Below are positions 1 through 6,723 of a DNA stretch of 7,468 bases, piece by piece. Numbering within the stretch: position 1 is the stretch's first letter; each line of letters opens with the position of its first letter. The notes below the pieces were generated by a model, which ran no database searches, was not told the DNA's origin, and saw only the letters and a list, made by a program, of their open reading frames with translations. Origin of the DNA: Candidatus Fibrimonadales bacterium (lineage in GTDB: Bacteria; Fibrobacterota; Fibrobacteria; Fibrobacterales; Fibrobacteraceae). Made by a program: the position numbers and the translations under genes. The stretch lies in NCBI GenBank assembly GCA_009788135.1, contig WQSA01000114.1, forward strand, positions 1 to 7,468, read 5' to 3'.

Positions 1-459
1 GGAGCCAGAGCCTAAACCAGCCCCCGAACCTGCGCCTGCAGCCTCTCAGCTAGATGCCATTTTAGCGGAACAGTTGGCAGACAAAGCTGATGTTCCAGAC
101 TTTACCGGCGACATGGATGCTCTTTTAGCCCAGGCCTCCGTGCCAGAGCCAGCACCGGAGCCAGAGCCTAAACCTGCCCCCGAACCTGCGTCTGCAGCTG
201 CTCCACAATTAGATGCTATTTTAGCAGAACAGTTGGCAGACAAAGCGGATGTTCCCGACTATACTGGCGACATGGATGCTCTTCTAGCCCAGGCCTCCGT
301 GCCAGAGCCAGCACCGGAGCCAGAGCCTAAACCTGCCCCTAAACCTGCGCCTGCAGCTCCACAATTAGATGCTATTTTAGCAGAACAGTTGGCAGATAAA
401 GCAGATGTTCCCGACTTTACCAGTGATATGGATGCCTTGCTTGGAAATGTACCTCTCAA
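1..459 (+). repeat. Type A tandem repeats, about 156-159 bp units, three copies
   Basis: Near-identical in-frame units begin at 1, 157 and 316, each opening with GGAGCCAGAGCCTAAACC. The first two differ at roughly 15 positions plus one 3-nt indel. The 55 bp at 126-180 recur without a mismatch at 285-339, across the end of one unit and the start of the next. The array probably continues left of the window. The third unit changes towards the type B linker after its core, at about 443. All length differences are multiples of three, so the frame is kept. Confidence 0.9.
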
Positions 460-964
460 TCCGGCATTGGAATCCACTAGCCATCCTCCTCCAGACACTA
501 CTCCGCAAATAGATGCAATACTGAAAGAGCAGTTAACAGACAGAGCAGAAGCCCCGGATTTGACAGGCGATATGGCCGCTTTGCTTGGAAATCTGCCAAC
601 AGACCCCGCTTTGGAATCCAATAGCCACCCTTCTATGGATACCACTTCTCAAATAGATGCCATACTGAAAGAACAGTTAACAGACAGAGCAGAAGTCCCG
701 GATTTGACAGGTGATATGAAGGCTCTCTTGGCAGGAGCCCCCGGAGAACCGGACCTTATACCATACACTCCTAAAAAAAAGGACGTAGATACTGAAAAGG
801 ACGAAATTTTAACCCAGAACCCAACGGAAACTCTTGCTGAAATTTATATGAGCCAAGGGTTGCCGAAAAAAGCTGCGGCAGTTTATAAAGAATTGTTGAC
901 CCGCGACCCGAACAACGATGAGTTAAAAGCAAAGCTGGACTTAGCCGAAACTCAAGCAAATTAA
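2..964 (+). CDS. Acidic Ala/Pro-rich repeat protein with C-terminal TPR-like unit (5' partial)
   Basis: The reading frame is open from the left edge, so the true start lies upstream; 320 residues are visible. Five copies of a 26-residue core occur at residues 17-42, 70-95, 122-147, 170-195 and 218-243. Each core reads (L/I)DAIL(A/K)EQL(A/T)D followed by a charged stretch and PD(F/Y/L)TGDM-x-ALL. The first copies are joined by linkers rich in Glu-Pro, Lys-Pro and Ala-Pro; the later ones by Ser/Pro/Thr-rich linkers. After a Lys/Asp-rich hinge (about 258-275), residues 277-306 match one TPR helix pair (LAEIY, then G, A and Y at the expected spacing, ending DPNN). No signal peptide or membrane segment is visible in this part. 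I do not recognise the family. Single TPR units often mediate protein contacts, and pilT follows after 9 bp with its own Shine-Dalgarno, so a scaffold role linked to the pilus is a guess. No catalytic motif is seen. Confidence 0.85.
   Translation, partial: EPEPKPAPEPAPAASQLDAILAEQLADKADVPDFTGDMDALLAQASVPEPAPEPEPKPAPEPASAAAPQLDAILAEQLADKADVPDYTGDMDALLAQASVPEPAPEPEPKPAPKPAPAAPQLDAILAEQLADKADVPDFTSDMDALLGNVPLNPALESTSHPPPDTTPQIDAILKEQLTDRAEAPDLTGDMAALLGNLPTDPALESNSHPSMDTTSQIDAILKEQLTDRAEVPDLTGDMKALLAGAPGEPDLIPYTPKKKDVDTEKDEILTQNPTETLAEIYMSQGLPKKAAAVYKELLTRDPNNDELKAKLDLAETQAN
443..730 (+). repeat. Type B tandem repeats, 144 bp units, two copies
   Basis: Two units of exactly 144 bp (443-586 and 587-730) encode 48 residues each. 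Each has a GN(V/L)P...NPALES-type linker rich in Ser, His, Pro and Thr, followed by the same 26-residue core found in the type A units but with Lys/Arg/Glu substitutions. A 22-bp stretch beginning CAGTTAACAGACAGAGC is identical in both. The core is shared with type A while the linker is unrelated, so the core looks like the conserved functional module. Confidence 0.85.
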
Positions 965-968
965 GGAG
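963..968 (+). promoter_or_regulatory. Strong Shine-Dalgarno for the PilT-family gene
   Basis: AAGGAG lies 5 nt before the ATG at 974 and overlaps the TAA stop of the repeat-protein gene (962-964). It fixes the start of the ATPase and shows that this gene has its own ribosome entry within the operon. Confidence 0.85.
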
Positions 969-973
969 AAAAG

Positions 974-2104
974 ATGGCTGAAGCTCAACCGCAAGCTAAC
1001 GCAGTGAATGTACGCATAGAACAGTTGCTAAAGGCAATGGTGGAAAATGGGGCGTCTGATTTGCATATTCGCATAGGCATACCCCCAACATTCCGCATTC
1101 ACGGAGATTTGAGAAAACTCTACGATATAAAAATCACTTATCAATTGATGGAAAATTTTTTAGCGGATATAATGAACCAAACTCAAAAGGAAATTTTTGA
1201 AAACACAAAGGAATGCGATTTTGCCTTGAGCGCGCGAGATTTAGGGCGTTTTCGCGTTAACGTGTTTCGTCAAAGGGGAACTCCTGCCGTGGTGTTCAGG
1301 CATATAAATTCAAAAATTCCTCCATTTGAAAGTTTGAATTTGCCAGATATTGTTTTGACATTGGCTCTTCAAAAACGCGGTTTGATTTTAGTTACAGGCA
1401 CAACAGGCTCTGGCAAATCAACATGCTTGGCCTCCATGATAGACCATATAAACGAAAATGTATCCACCCATATTTTAACAGTGGAAGATCCTGTTGAATT
1501 TTTGCACAGGGATAAAAAAGCCATAGTTTCGCAGCGCGAGATAGGTACGGATTCAAATAGTTATGCAAATGCTTTGAAGGCAGCGCTTCGCCAAGACCCG
1601 GACGTTATGCTTATAGGTGAAATTCGCGATTTGGAAACTATGCAAATAGCTCTTACCGCCGCAGATACCGGCCACATGGTTTTTGCCACAATTCACACGA
1701 CAAATGCTACGGAAACCATTCACCGCATACTTTCAATGTATCCTCCGCATCAGCACGATGAAATTCGCATTCTTTTGGCTTCTTGCTTGCAAGGCATTGT
1801 ATCGCTTCGCTTGTTGCCAAGATGCGATATTACCGGGCGAATTCCTGCGGCGGAAATTTTGGTGAATACCGCTGCAATAACGGAATACATTATGGATAAA
1901 AATAAGACGGAGTTTATAGAGACTGCAATTGCGGAAGGCAATATGCAATACAGAAGCCAGACTTTCGACCAGGCTTTGCTAGCTCTTTACAACTCTGGAA
2001 AAATTTCCAAGCAAACGGCTACGGAAGCAGCTACGAATCCTGAGGATTTTGAGCTTAAGCTCCGTGGCATAACAGGAACTTCTGATAGAGGCTGGCAGAC
2101 GTAG
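974..2104 (+). CDS. pilT: Type IV pilus retraction-type ATPase, PilT/PilU family
   Basis: A cytoplasmic hexameric motor that by family powers depolymerisation of type IV pili and twitching motility. It has 376 residues; PilT is usually about 345 and PilU about 380. The N-terminal PAS-like domain (about 15-125) carries GASDLH and GRFRVNVF. The RecA-like domain has Walker A GTTGSGKST at 142-150, the Asp box EDPVEF at 171-176, Walker B with GEIRD at 215-219, and the His box with GH at 233-234 and HTTNA at 241-245. The order matches GspE-family secretion ATPases, and there is no N-terminal PilB-type domain. The PilT hallmark AIRNLIRE is replaced by AITEYIMD at 301-308. The tail, with QTFDQAL and LY, and the ECDFALSAR stretch are more like PilU, while GEIRDLET is PilT-like. 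Assignment to the family is firm; whether it is the main retractor or an accessory motor is not. Its stop overlaps the rapA start by one base. Confidence 0.93.
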   Translation: MAEAQPQANAVNVRIEQLLKAMVENGASDLHIRIGIPPTFRIHGDLRKLYDIKITYQLMENFLADIMNQTQKEIFENTKECDFALSARDLGRFRVNVFRQRGTPAVVFRHINSKIPPFESLNLPDIVLTLALQKRGLILVTGTTGSGKSTCLASMIDHINENVSTHILTVEDPVEFLHRDKKAIVSQREIGTDSNSYANALKAALRQDPDVMLIGEIRDLETMQIALTAADTGHMVFATIHTTNATETIHRILSMYPPHQHDEIRILLASCLQGIVSLRLLPRCDITGRIPAAEILVNTAAITEYIMDKNKTEFIETAIAEGNMQYRSQTFDQALLALYNSGKISKQTATEAATNPEDFELKLRGITGTSDRGWQT

Positions 2105-4830
2105 TGCCCAAATTTTCAATAGGACAAAAATGGACAAGCGAAGCCGAGCCGGAACTCGGCGTAGGGCAGATTATTAAACAGGATTTCAGAACCATTACTT
2201 TGCTTTTCCCCACAGCAGGCGTGCAAAGGATTTACAATTCAAAAGGCGAGCCGCCGTTAATTCGTTTCTTTTTGAAACCAGGCGATAAAGCTACTTCAAT
2301 TAAAGGAGTTTCGCTTTTTGTTGAAAAAATTGCAGAAAAAGACGGTCTTTTATATTACATAAGCAAAGACAAACACATTTCAGAAGACTTGCTTGGCTTT
2401 AAGCAACAGAGCGAAGACAGTTCAATTCGCATTCTTGAAAAATTGCAGGCTAAAGATTTTTCAGGAAATTTTGATTTTTGCTTGCGGCAGCGTGCTGCAA
2501 AGTTGCGCGGAATATGGAAATCCTCTATTGCAAGGGGAATGCTTGGCCCAAGGCTAAGGCTGTTGCCGCATCAGCTTTATTTGTGTTTCAGAGCGCTTAG
2601 AAGCGCATCTCTGCCAAGGTTGATGCTCTCAGATGAGGTTGGGCTTGGCAAAACCATAGAGAGCGGTTTGATTTGGAGCGCATTGCAAACAGAGGGCAGA
2701 ATAAAAAGAACTCTGGTAATTGTTCCTGAACAGTTGAAAAATCAATGGATTATTGAGCTTGGCAAAAGATTCAATCACTGGTTTACGAGCATAGACGAGA
2801 GTTGCATGCAAGAGATTCCGCATCAAGACAATATTATATGCTCGCTGGAATTTTTGCTTGCCAATCGCTTTGCGGCAACGGCGGTTTTGGAAGCGGGCTG
2901 GGATTTGCTAATTGTTGACGAGGCGCACAGGCTGGTTAAAACTTCGCATGGCGCAAATGCGCAGTACGCTCTAGTAGAAGAACTTTCGCAGAAAATTCCT
3001 GGTTTGCTTTTGCTCTCTGGAACTCCCATACAACTTGCGCCAGAAGCTTATTTCTACAGGCTCAGGCTTTTGGACAACGCCCGTTTTCACAATTGGGAAG
3101 AATTTGAAAAAAATCAGGATAACTATAAAAAAGTGGCAAAAGATTTATCCAAAATTCCTTTGGATTGCGACGAAGAACTCTCATGGGAAGCTTTGCAGGA
3201 GAACATTCCGAAAAAATCCCCAATTAGGAGCTGGCTTCCGATAAAAGCGGATTTATCCCTTACCGCTGCGGAATGGATGAGGCGAGTTATAGATGCGCTT
3301 GGCACTGGTTCTTCCGTGTTTCGCAACACTAGAAAAAGCGTAAAAGGATTTCCTGAGAGAATTTTGAAAACTTATCCATTGTCCAAACCTTTGAAATCCT
3401 GGCTGCTTTCTTTTATTGACAAACACAAGAAAGAGAAAATTCTTCTTATCTGCTCTTCTTCTTCTTCAGTTTTGGATTTGCTTGAGATTTTGGAAGAGGG
3501 GACTGCTGTTGCGTTTAGGGAAGAGGAGAGCTCTTTGGAACGCGATAAGGCTGCTGCCGCTTGGATGCAGCCCGATGGACCCAATGTTTTGCTTTCTTCC
3601 GAAATAGGCTCCGAAGGGAGGAATTTTCAGAGCGCGCGGCATTTGGTGCTTTTCGATTTGCCGGAAGATTCATCTTTGCTTGAGCAGCGCATTGGGAGAT
3701 TGGACCGCATTGGGCAGGGAAAGGAGATTTACATTCATGTGCCTTTTGCAAAAAAAAGCAAGACCGAAATGCTTTATCTTTGGTATCACGAGGCTCTGGG
3801 AATTTTTGAGCATTCGCTTATGGGTGGCGGAGAAATGTATGCGAAATTTGAAAACGAATTAAAGGGTTATTTGGAAAATCCGGAAAAAAAATACAATAAA
3901 TTTGTGAAGGAATTTTTGCCTCGCGGAAAAAGCGAAATGCTTTTGATAAACGAAAAAGCGGAAGAGGGCAGAGACCGTTTGCTGGAATTCAATTCGCAAA
4001 ACAAGAAAGTATCCGAGGAATTGCTTGCAGAAGCTCTAAAAATGGACTCAAACGGGGAACTCTTGCCTTTTGCATTCGATATGCTGGAAAGATTGGACAT
4101 AGATGTTCAAAAAGGCATTTATCCTAGCAGTTTTGTTCTAAGGGGCATGCCTGAGCAGCCTGAGCATGCAACGCTTTTGGGCGTGGAGAATGCCCGCTCC
4201 TCGGAAAACGGCGAAATATCGGAGTCCGATGGCTGCTGTACAACTGTGGTAACCGAAAGGGAAACGGCTTTGAATTACGAAAATATAGGATTTTTCCATT
4301 GGGAACATCCCATTATGCAAAGACTTTTAGACAAAGCACTGAGCGAAGATTTTGGAAACACGGCTTGCGTTGCTAGCGACCAGATTCCTCCTGGCAAGTT
4401 TTTTGTTCAATTCAATTTCATTTTGGAGTTTTCCATAAATGCGCATTGGGGAATAAATAATTTAATAGGCGAAAAATTTTTGACAGTAATATTGGATGAC
4501 GATGGAAAAATTGCAATTCTTAATGATTGCCATGAGTTGAAAAATTCTTGCGGTTTGGATATTCCGTGCTCGAATTTGGAGAATTTATTTCAGAAAGCAA
4601 AAAAGACCCTGGAGGTACAGGCTCAAAAAATAGCAGCGGAAATGGAAAAACCGGCAATTTCGGCTTTGGAAAGCGAATTGCATCGCTTGGAAGAAACTTA
4701 TCTGCTGTTGCGAGATTTTGAACTTGGCAAACAACTGGATAAAAAGAAAAAAGACATAATAGCCTGTAAAAAAAGCTTTGAAAATCCCAAATTAAGGCTG
4801 GATGGGGCAAGGATTATATGCGCAACTTAG
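2104..4830 (+). CDS. rapA: RNA polymerase-associated ATPase RapA (Swi2/Snf2 family)
   Basis: RapA binds RNA polymerase and uses ATP to remodel stalled or post-termination complexes and recycle the enzyme. The protein has 908 residues; E. coli RapA has 968. The GTG start is well supported because the first residues (MPKFSIGQKW) line up with the E. coli N terminus, and the Tudor-like N-terminal domain (about 1-105) follows with TLLFP. Helicase motifs are complete: I DEVGLGKT at 177-184, II DEAH at 272-275, III SGTP at 305-308, V SEIGSEGRNFQ at 499-509, and VI QRIGRLDRIGQ at 528-538. The RapA-specific C-terminal region fills about 555-905, including EGRDRLLE and WEHPI. Compared with E. coli, about 45 to 50 residues are missing between KGFPER and the second RecA domain. 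The start overlaps the pilT stop (TAGTG); a weak AGAGG lies at 2087-2091. This is a confident RapA rather than a generic SNF2 helicase. Confidence 0.95.
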   Translation: MPKFSIGQKWTSEAEPELGVGQIIKQDFRTITLLFPTAGVQRIYNSKGEPPLIRFFLKPGDKATSIKGVSLFVEKIAEKDGLLYYISKDKHISEDLLGFKQQSEDSSIRILEKLQAKDFSGNFDFCLRQRAAKLRGIWKSSIARGMLGPRLRLLPHQLYLCFRALRSASLPRLMLSDEVGLGKTIESGLIWSALQTEGRIKRTLVIVPEQLKNQWIIELGKRFNHWFTSIDESCMQEIPHQDNIICSLEFLLANRFAATAVLEAGWDLLIVDEAHRLVKTSHGANAQYALVEELSQKIPGLLLLSGTPIQLAPEAYFYRLRLLDNARFHNWEEFEKNQDNYKKVAKDLSKIPLDCDEELSWEALQENIPKKSPIRSWLPIKADLSLTAAEWMRRVIDALGTGSSVFRNTRKSVKGFPERILKTYPLSKPLKSWLLSFIDKHKKEKILLICSSSSSVLDLLEILEEGTAVAFREEESSLERDKAAAAWMQPDGPNVLLSSEIGSEGRNFQSARHLVLFDLPEDSSLLEQRIGRLDRIGQGKEIYIHVPFAKKSKTEMLYLWYHEALGIFEHSLMGGGEMYAKFENELKGYLENPEKKYNKFVKEFLPRGKSEMLLINEKAEEGRDRLLEFNSQNKKVSEELLAEALKMDSNGELLPFAFDMLERLDIDVQKGIYPSSFVLRGMPEQPEHATLLGVENARSSENGEISESDGCCTTVVTERETALNYENIGFFHWEHPIMQRLLDKALSEDFGNTACVASDQIPPGKFFVQFNFILEFSINAHWGINNLIGEKFLTVILDDDGKIAILNDCHELKNSCGLDIPCSNLENLFQKAKKTLEVQAQKIAAEMEKPAISALESELHRLEETYLLLRDFELGKQLDKKKKDIIACKKSFENPKLRLDGARIICAT
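4809..4813 (+). promoter_or_regulatory. Shine-Dalgarno for the PAP2 phosphatase gene, inside rapA
   Basis: AAGGA lies 4 nt before the ATG at 4818, within the last codons of rapA. It supports this ATG over the internal ATG at 4878 and implies that the PAP2 gene is translated from the same message as rapA. Confidence 0.6.
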
Positions 4831-5345
4831 ATATTCGTTTTTTCCATTTTTGGAGAAGGCATTCGTTTTCCAATGGCATGGACAAGTTTTTAAGGTTTTA
4901 TACGCGATTGGGTGATGGATACGTATGGACTTTGGTTATAGCGTTTCTCTATTTGTTTTACGGGAAGGAGGCTTTGCTTTTGACCGTTAAGCATGTGATT
5001 CCCGCTATTTTAGTTAGCCTTGTCCTTTACTGGGCAATAAAGCTTACTGTTCGCCGCAAACGGCCTTTTGAATTGCTGAAAAGCGTTAATGCGGACGTGC
5101 CGCCGTTGGACAAATACAGTTTTCCGAGCGGCCATGCCATGAACAATCTTGCGGTGGGATTTACGGTTTTTGCAGATGCTCCGGGCATTGGATGGATTAT
5201 GATATTTATGCCTGTGACCTGGGGGCTTTTGAGAGTTTATTACGGCGTGCACTGGCTTTCCGACGTGATAGGGGGGATTATTCTTGGGCTTTTAAGTTTT
5301 TGGCTTGGCAGAATTATGTATATTATATGGCAGTCATATGGATGA
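4818..5345 (+). CDS. Membrane PAP2-family lipid phosphatase
   Basis: A 175-residue integral membrane protein of the type 2 phosphatidic acid phosphatase superfamily, whose members remove phosphate from phosphatidic acid, undecaprenyl diphosphate or phosphatidylglycerol phosphate. All three signature motifs are intact: K75-x6-R82-P83; PSGH at 103-106 with catalytic H106; and R139-x5-H145-x3-D149, where H145 is the nucleophile in the family. Hydrophobic segments lie at about 35-48, 58-74, 108-119, 124-138 and 150-171, as expected when the active site faces the periplasm. The size suits small PgpB/BcrC-like enzymes, but motifs alone cannot set the substrate. A downstream M23 cell-wall peptidase makes undecaprenyl diphosphate recycling an attractive inference. 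The gene overlaps rapA by 13 nt and the next gene by 8 nt. Confidence 0.9.
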   Translation: MRNLDIRFFHFWRRHSFSNGMDKFLRFYTRLGDGYVWTLVIAFLYLFYGKEALLLTVKHVIPAILVSLVLYWAIKLTVRRKRPFELLKSVNADVPPLDKYSFPSGHAMNNLAVGFTVFADAPGIGWIMIFMPVTWGLLRVYYGVHWLSDVIGGIILGLLSFWLGRIMYIIWQSYG

Positions 5346-6723
5346 GCAGTTGAAATTGAGGCATAGGATGCGAGCAGACCATGCAGTTATGTTTTGCCTG
5401 GTTCTTTTCTGTATTTTTAGAATTGTTACGGAATGGCTATACGAAAACAGTGTGCAAAACTTGGCCATAGTATCGATTATTTGCGGTTTTGTTATATTGG
5501 TTGTATTGATTTTGAAAAGGACCAAGCTTAAAAACCTCCCTTTTATAATTCCATTTTTCATGTATGCTTCTTATATAGGCGGGTCTCTTGCCGTAGATTC
5601 CTTTAAATATGTTTACGATGTATATATGATAGTTTTGGCTCTTGGGGTGGCATATTTAAGCATTAAGGATTATTTGGCTTTTGTAGCCGTAACCCAGTTT
5701 ATAAACCTGCTTCTGAGCATTTTCATATTGCCAAGCCATATACCGGCAACGGAAAGCGTTTGGGTTCATTTTGCATTGGCTTGCTCTGTAAGCATAGTGC
5801 TTTTTGTGGTTATGCATTATGCGGTAAGCAGATCAAATGAGATTGACAGCGCTTTTGCTTCATTCGGCGCATTGATGAAGATAACTCCCAGCGTGCTTAT
5901 TTTAGTGGACGATAGCAATAAAATAAAATATCTGAGTTTGTCTGTTCGCAAAGTTTTGAATATAAGCGAGCCAGATGATTTTGTGGGCAGGAATTTTTTG
6001 GAGTTGTTCTGCGAAGACAATGTTAAGGAATTGTTTATAGATATGGCGAAAAAGCGCTCGTTTTATGAGAGTTATTTAAAGGTAACGGTTGGCGAGCAAG
6101 TTAAAACATTTGATGTGTTTGCAGACAAAATGTCTGAAGATGCAAATAGCGGAATGTTCTTTATGCTCAACGATGTTTCTGAGATTATGAGGCTGAAGGA
6201 GCTTGCTGAACATGATTCGCTTATGGATAGTCTAATCCAGATTCCAAATCGCAGATCTTTTGACAAGCAGATTGTGCAGGAATGGAACCGCGCTCTGAGA
6301 GACAAGGTTAATTTGAGCTTTTTGATGATTGACATAGATTATTTCAAAAATTACAACGATACCTTTGGGCATAGGCAGGGAGACGAGCTTCTCAGAACCG
6401 CTGGAAAGATTTTTAAGAAAAGCCTTAAGCGCAGCACGGATTTCATTGCCAGAATTGGAGGCGAGGAATTTGCGGTTTTGCTGTATGCAACCAATTCTTA
6501 TCAGGCCAATGTAATTGCGGAACGAGTGCGCAAATCCGTTGAAGAAGAGGAGGTTTTAACCTCGAATGGCGAAAAAACCAAATTTACGATAAGCATAGGA
6601 GTTGTAACGCTTATTCCCCATGTGGGCTTGGAATACAGTTGCATTATTGAAGAAGCGGATAAAGCCATGTACAATGCAAAACAAAACGGAAGAAACAGAG
6701 TTTGGGTCGCAGATTCGGTATAA
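5338..6723 (+). CDS. Membrane-anchored PAS-GGDEF diguanylate cyclase
   Basis: Predicted to make cyclic di-GMP from two GTP at the inner membrane. From the ATG at 5338 it has 461 residues. Six hydrophobic helices fall at about 16-31, 41-59, 68-86, 92-109, 112-131 and 141-162. A PAS-like region (about 178-285) contains PSVLILVDDSNKI and leads into a GGDEF domain (about 286-457). The catalytic loop is GGEEF at 374-378, metal-binding D332 lies in MIDIDYFK, and YNDTFGH follows. The inhibitory RxxD site is intact at 365-368, exactly five residues before GGEEF, so product feedback is expected. There is no EAL domain. The loop before NRR carries four extra residues (DSLM then DSLIQIPNRR). The ATG overlaps the PAP2 stop (ATGGATGA) but lacks a clear Shine-Dalgarno; ATG 5368 has a better one, and TTG 5305 is also open. 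The input signal is unknown. Confidence 0.93.
   Translation: MDEQLKLRHRMRADHAVMFCLVLFCIFRIVTEWLYENSVQNLAIVSIICGFVILVVLILKRTKLKNLPFIIPFFMYASYIGGSLAVDSFKYVYDVYMIVLALGVAYLSIKDYLAFVAVTQFINLLLSIFILPSHIPATESVWVHFALACSVSIVLFVVMHYAVSRSNEIDSAFASFGALMKITPSVLILVDDSNKIKYLSLSVRKVLNISEPDDFVGRNFLELFCEDNVKELFIDMAKKRSFYESYLKVTVGEQVKTFDVFADKMSEDANSGMFFMLNDVSEIMRLKELAEHDSLMDSLIQIPNRRSFDKQIVQEWNRALRDKVNLSFLMIDIDYFKNYNDTFGHRQGDELLRTAGKIFKKSLKRSTDFIARIGGEEFAVLLYATNSYQANVIAERVRKSVEEEEVLTSNGEKTKFTISIGVVTLIPHVGLEYSCIIEEADKAMYNAKQNGRNRVWVADSV
5358..5361 (+). promoter_or_regulatory. Possible Shine-Dalgarno supporting an alternative GGDEF start at 5368
   Basis: GAGG lies 6 nt before the ATG at 5368 (residue 11 of the longer form). 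Starting there would remove ten mostly polar and basic residues and leave the first membrane helix intact, with a 22-nt gap after the PAP2 stop. The upstream ATG at 5338 has no comparable site and would depend on coupling to PAP2 translation. I cannot decide between them. Confidence 0.4.
6688..6693 (+). promoter_or_regulatory. Weak ribosome binding site for the M23 gene TTG start
   Basis: GGAAGA lies 8 nt before the TTG at 6702, inside the end of the diguanylate cyclase gene. The nearest in-frame ATG, at 6741, has only a T-rich stretch before it. The site is weak by itself but agrees with the signal-peptide argument for the TTG. Confidence 0.4.

Noticed and set aside
46..645. Long open frames on the minus strand across the repeat region (46-243 and 259-645), themselves repetitive
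   Set aside because: They are the antisense reading of the tandem repeats and of GC-rich Ala/Pro codons. They have no family resemblance or start context, and the + strand frame accounts for the region.
773..781. A8G run (CCT AAA AAA AAG) as a programmed frameshift or phase-variation site between the repeats and the TPR unit
   Set aside because: A -1 slip would reach a stop at 793-795 after four codons, with no alternative domain and no obvious stimulatory structure. Similar A8 runs occur elsewhere in the window, for example near 3750 and 3884 in rapA.
4520..4810. Minus-strand open frame of 96 codons opposite the end of rapA
   Set aside because: Phe/Pro-rich composition typical of antisense to Lys/Glu-rich coding sequence; no supported start and no homology I recognise.
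2104..4830. A defence-system SNF2 helicase (as in DISARM-like loci)
   Set aside because: The N-terminal domain, the motifs and the C-terminal region all match RapA specifically, and no methylase, nuclease or PLD partner is nearby.
4818..5345. A toxin, defence or mobile-element cargo role for the small membrane protein
   Set aside because: All three PAP2 signature motifs are complete, and there is no flanking integrase, transposase, inverted repeat or composition shift.
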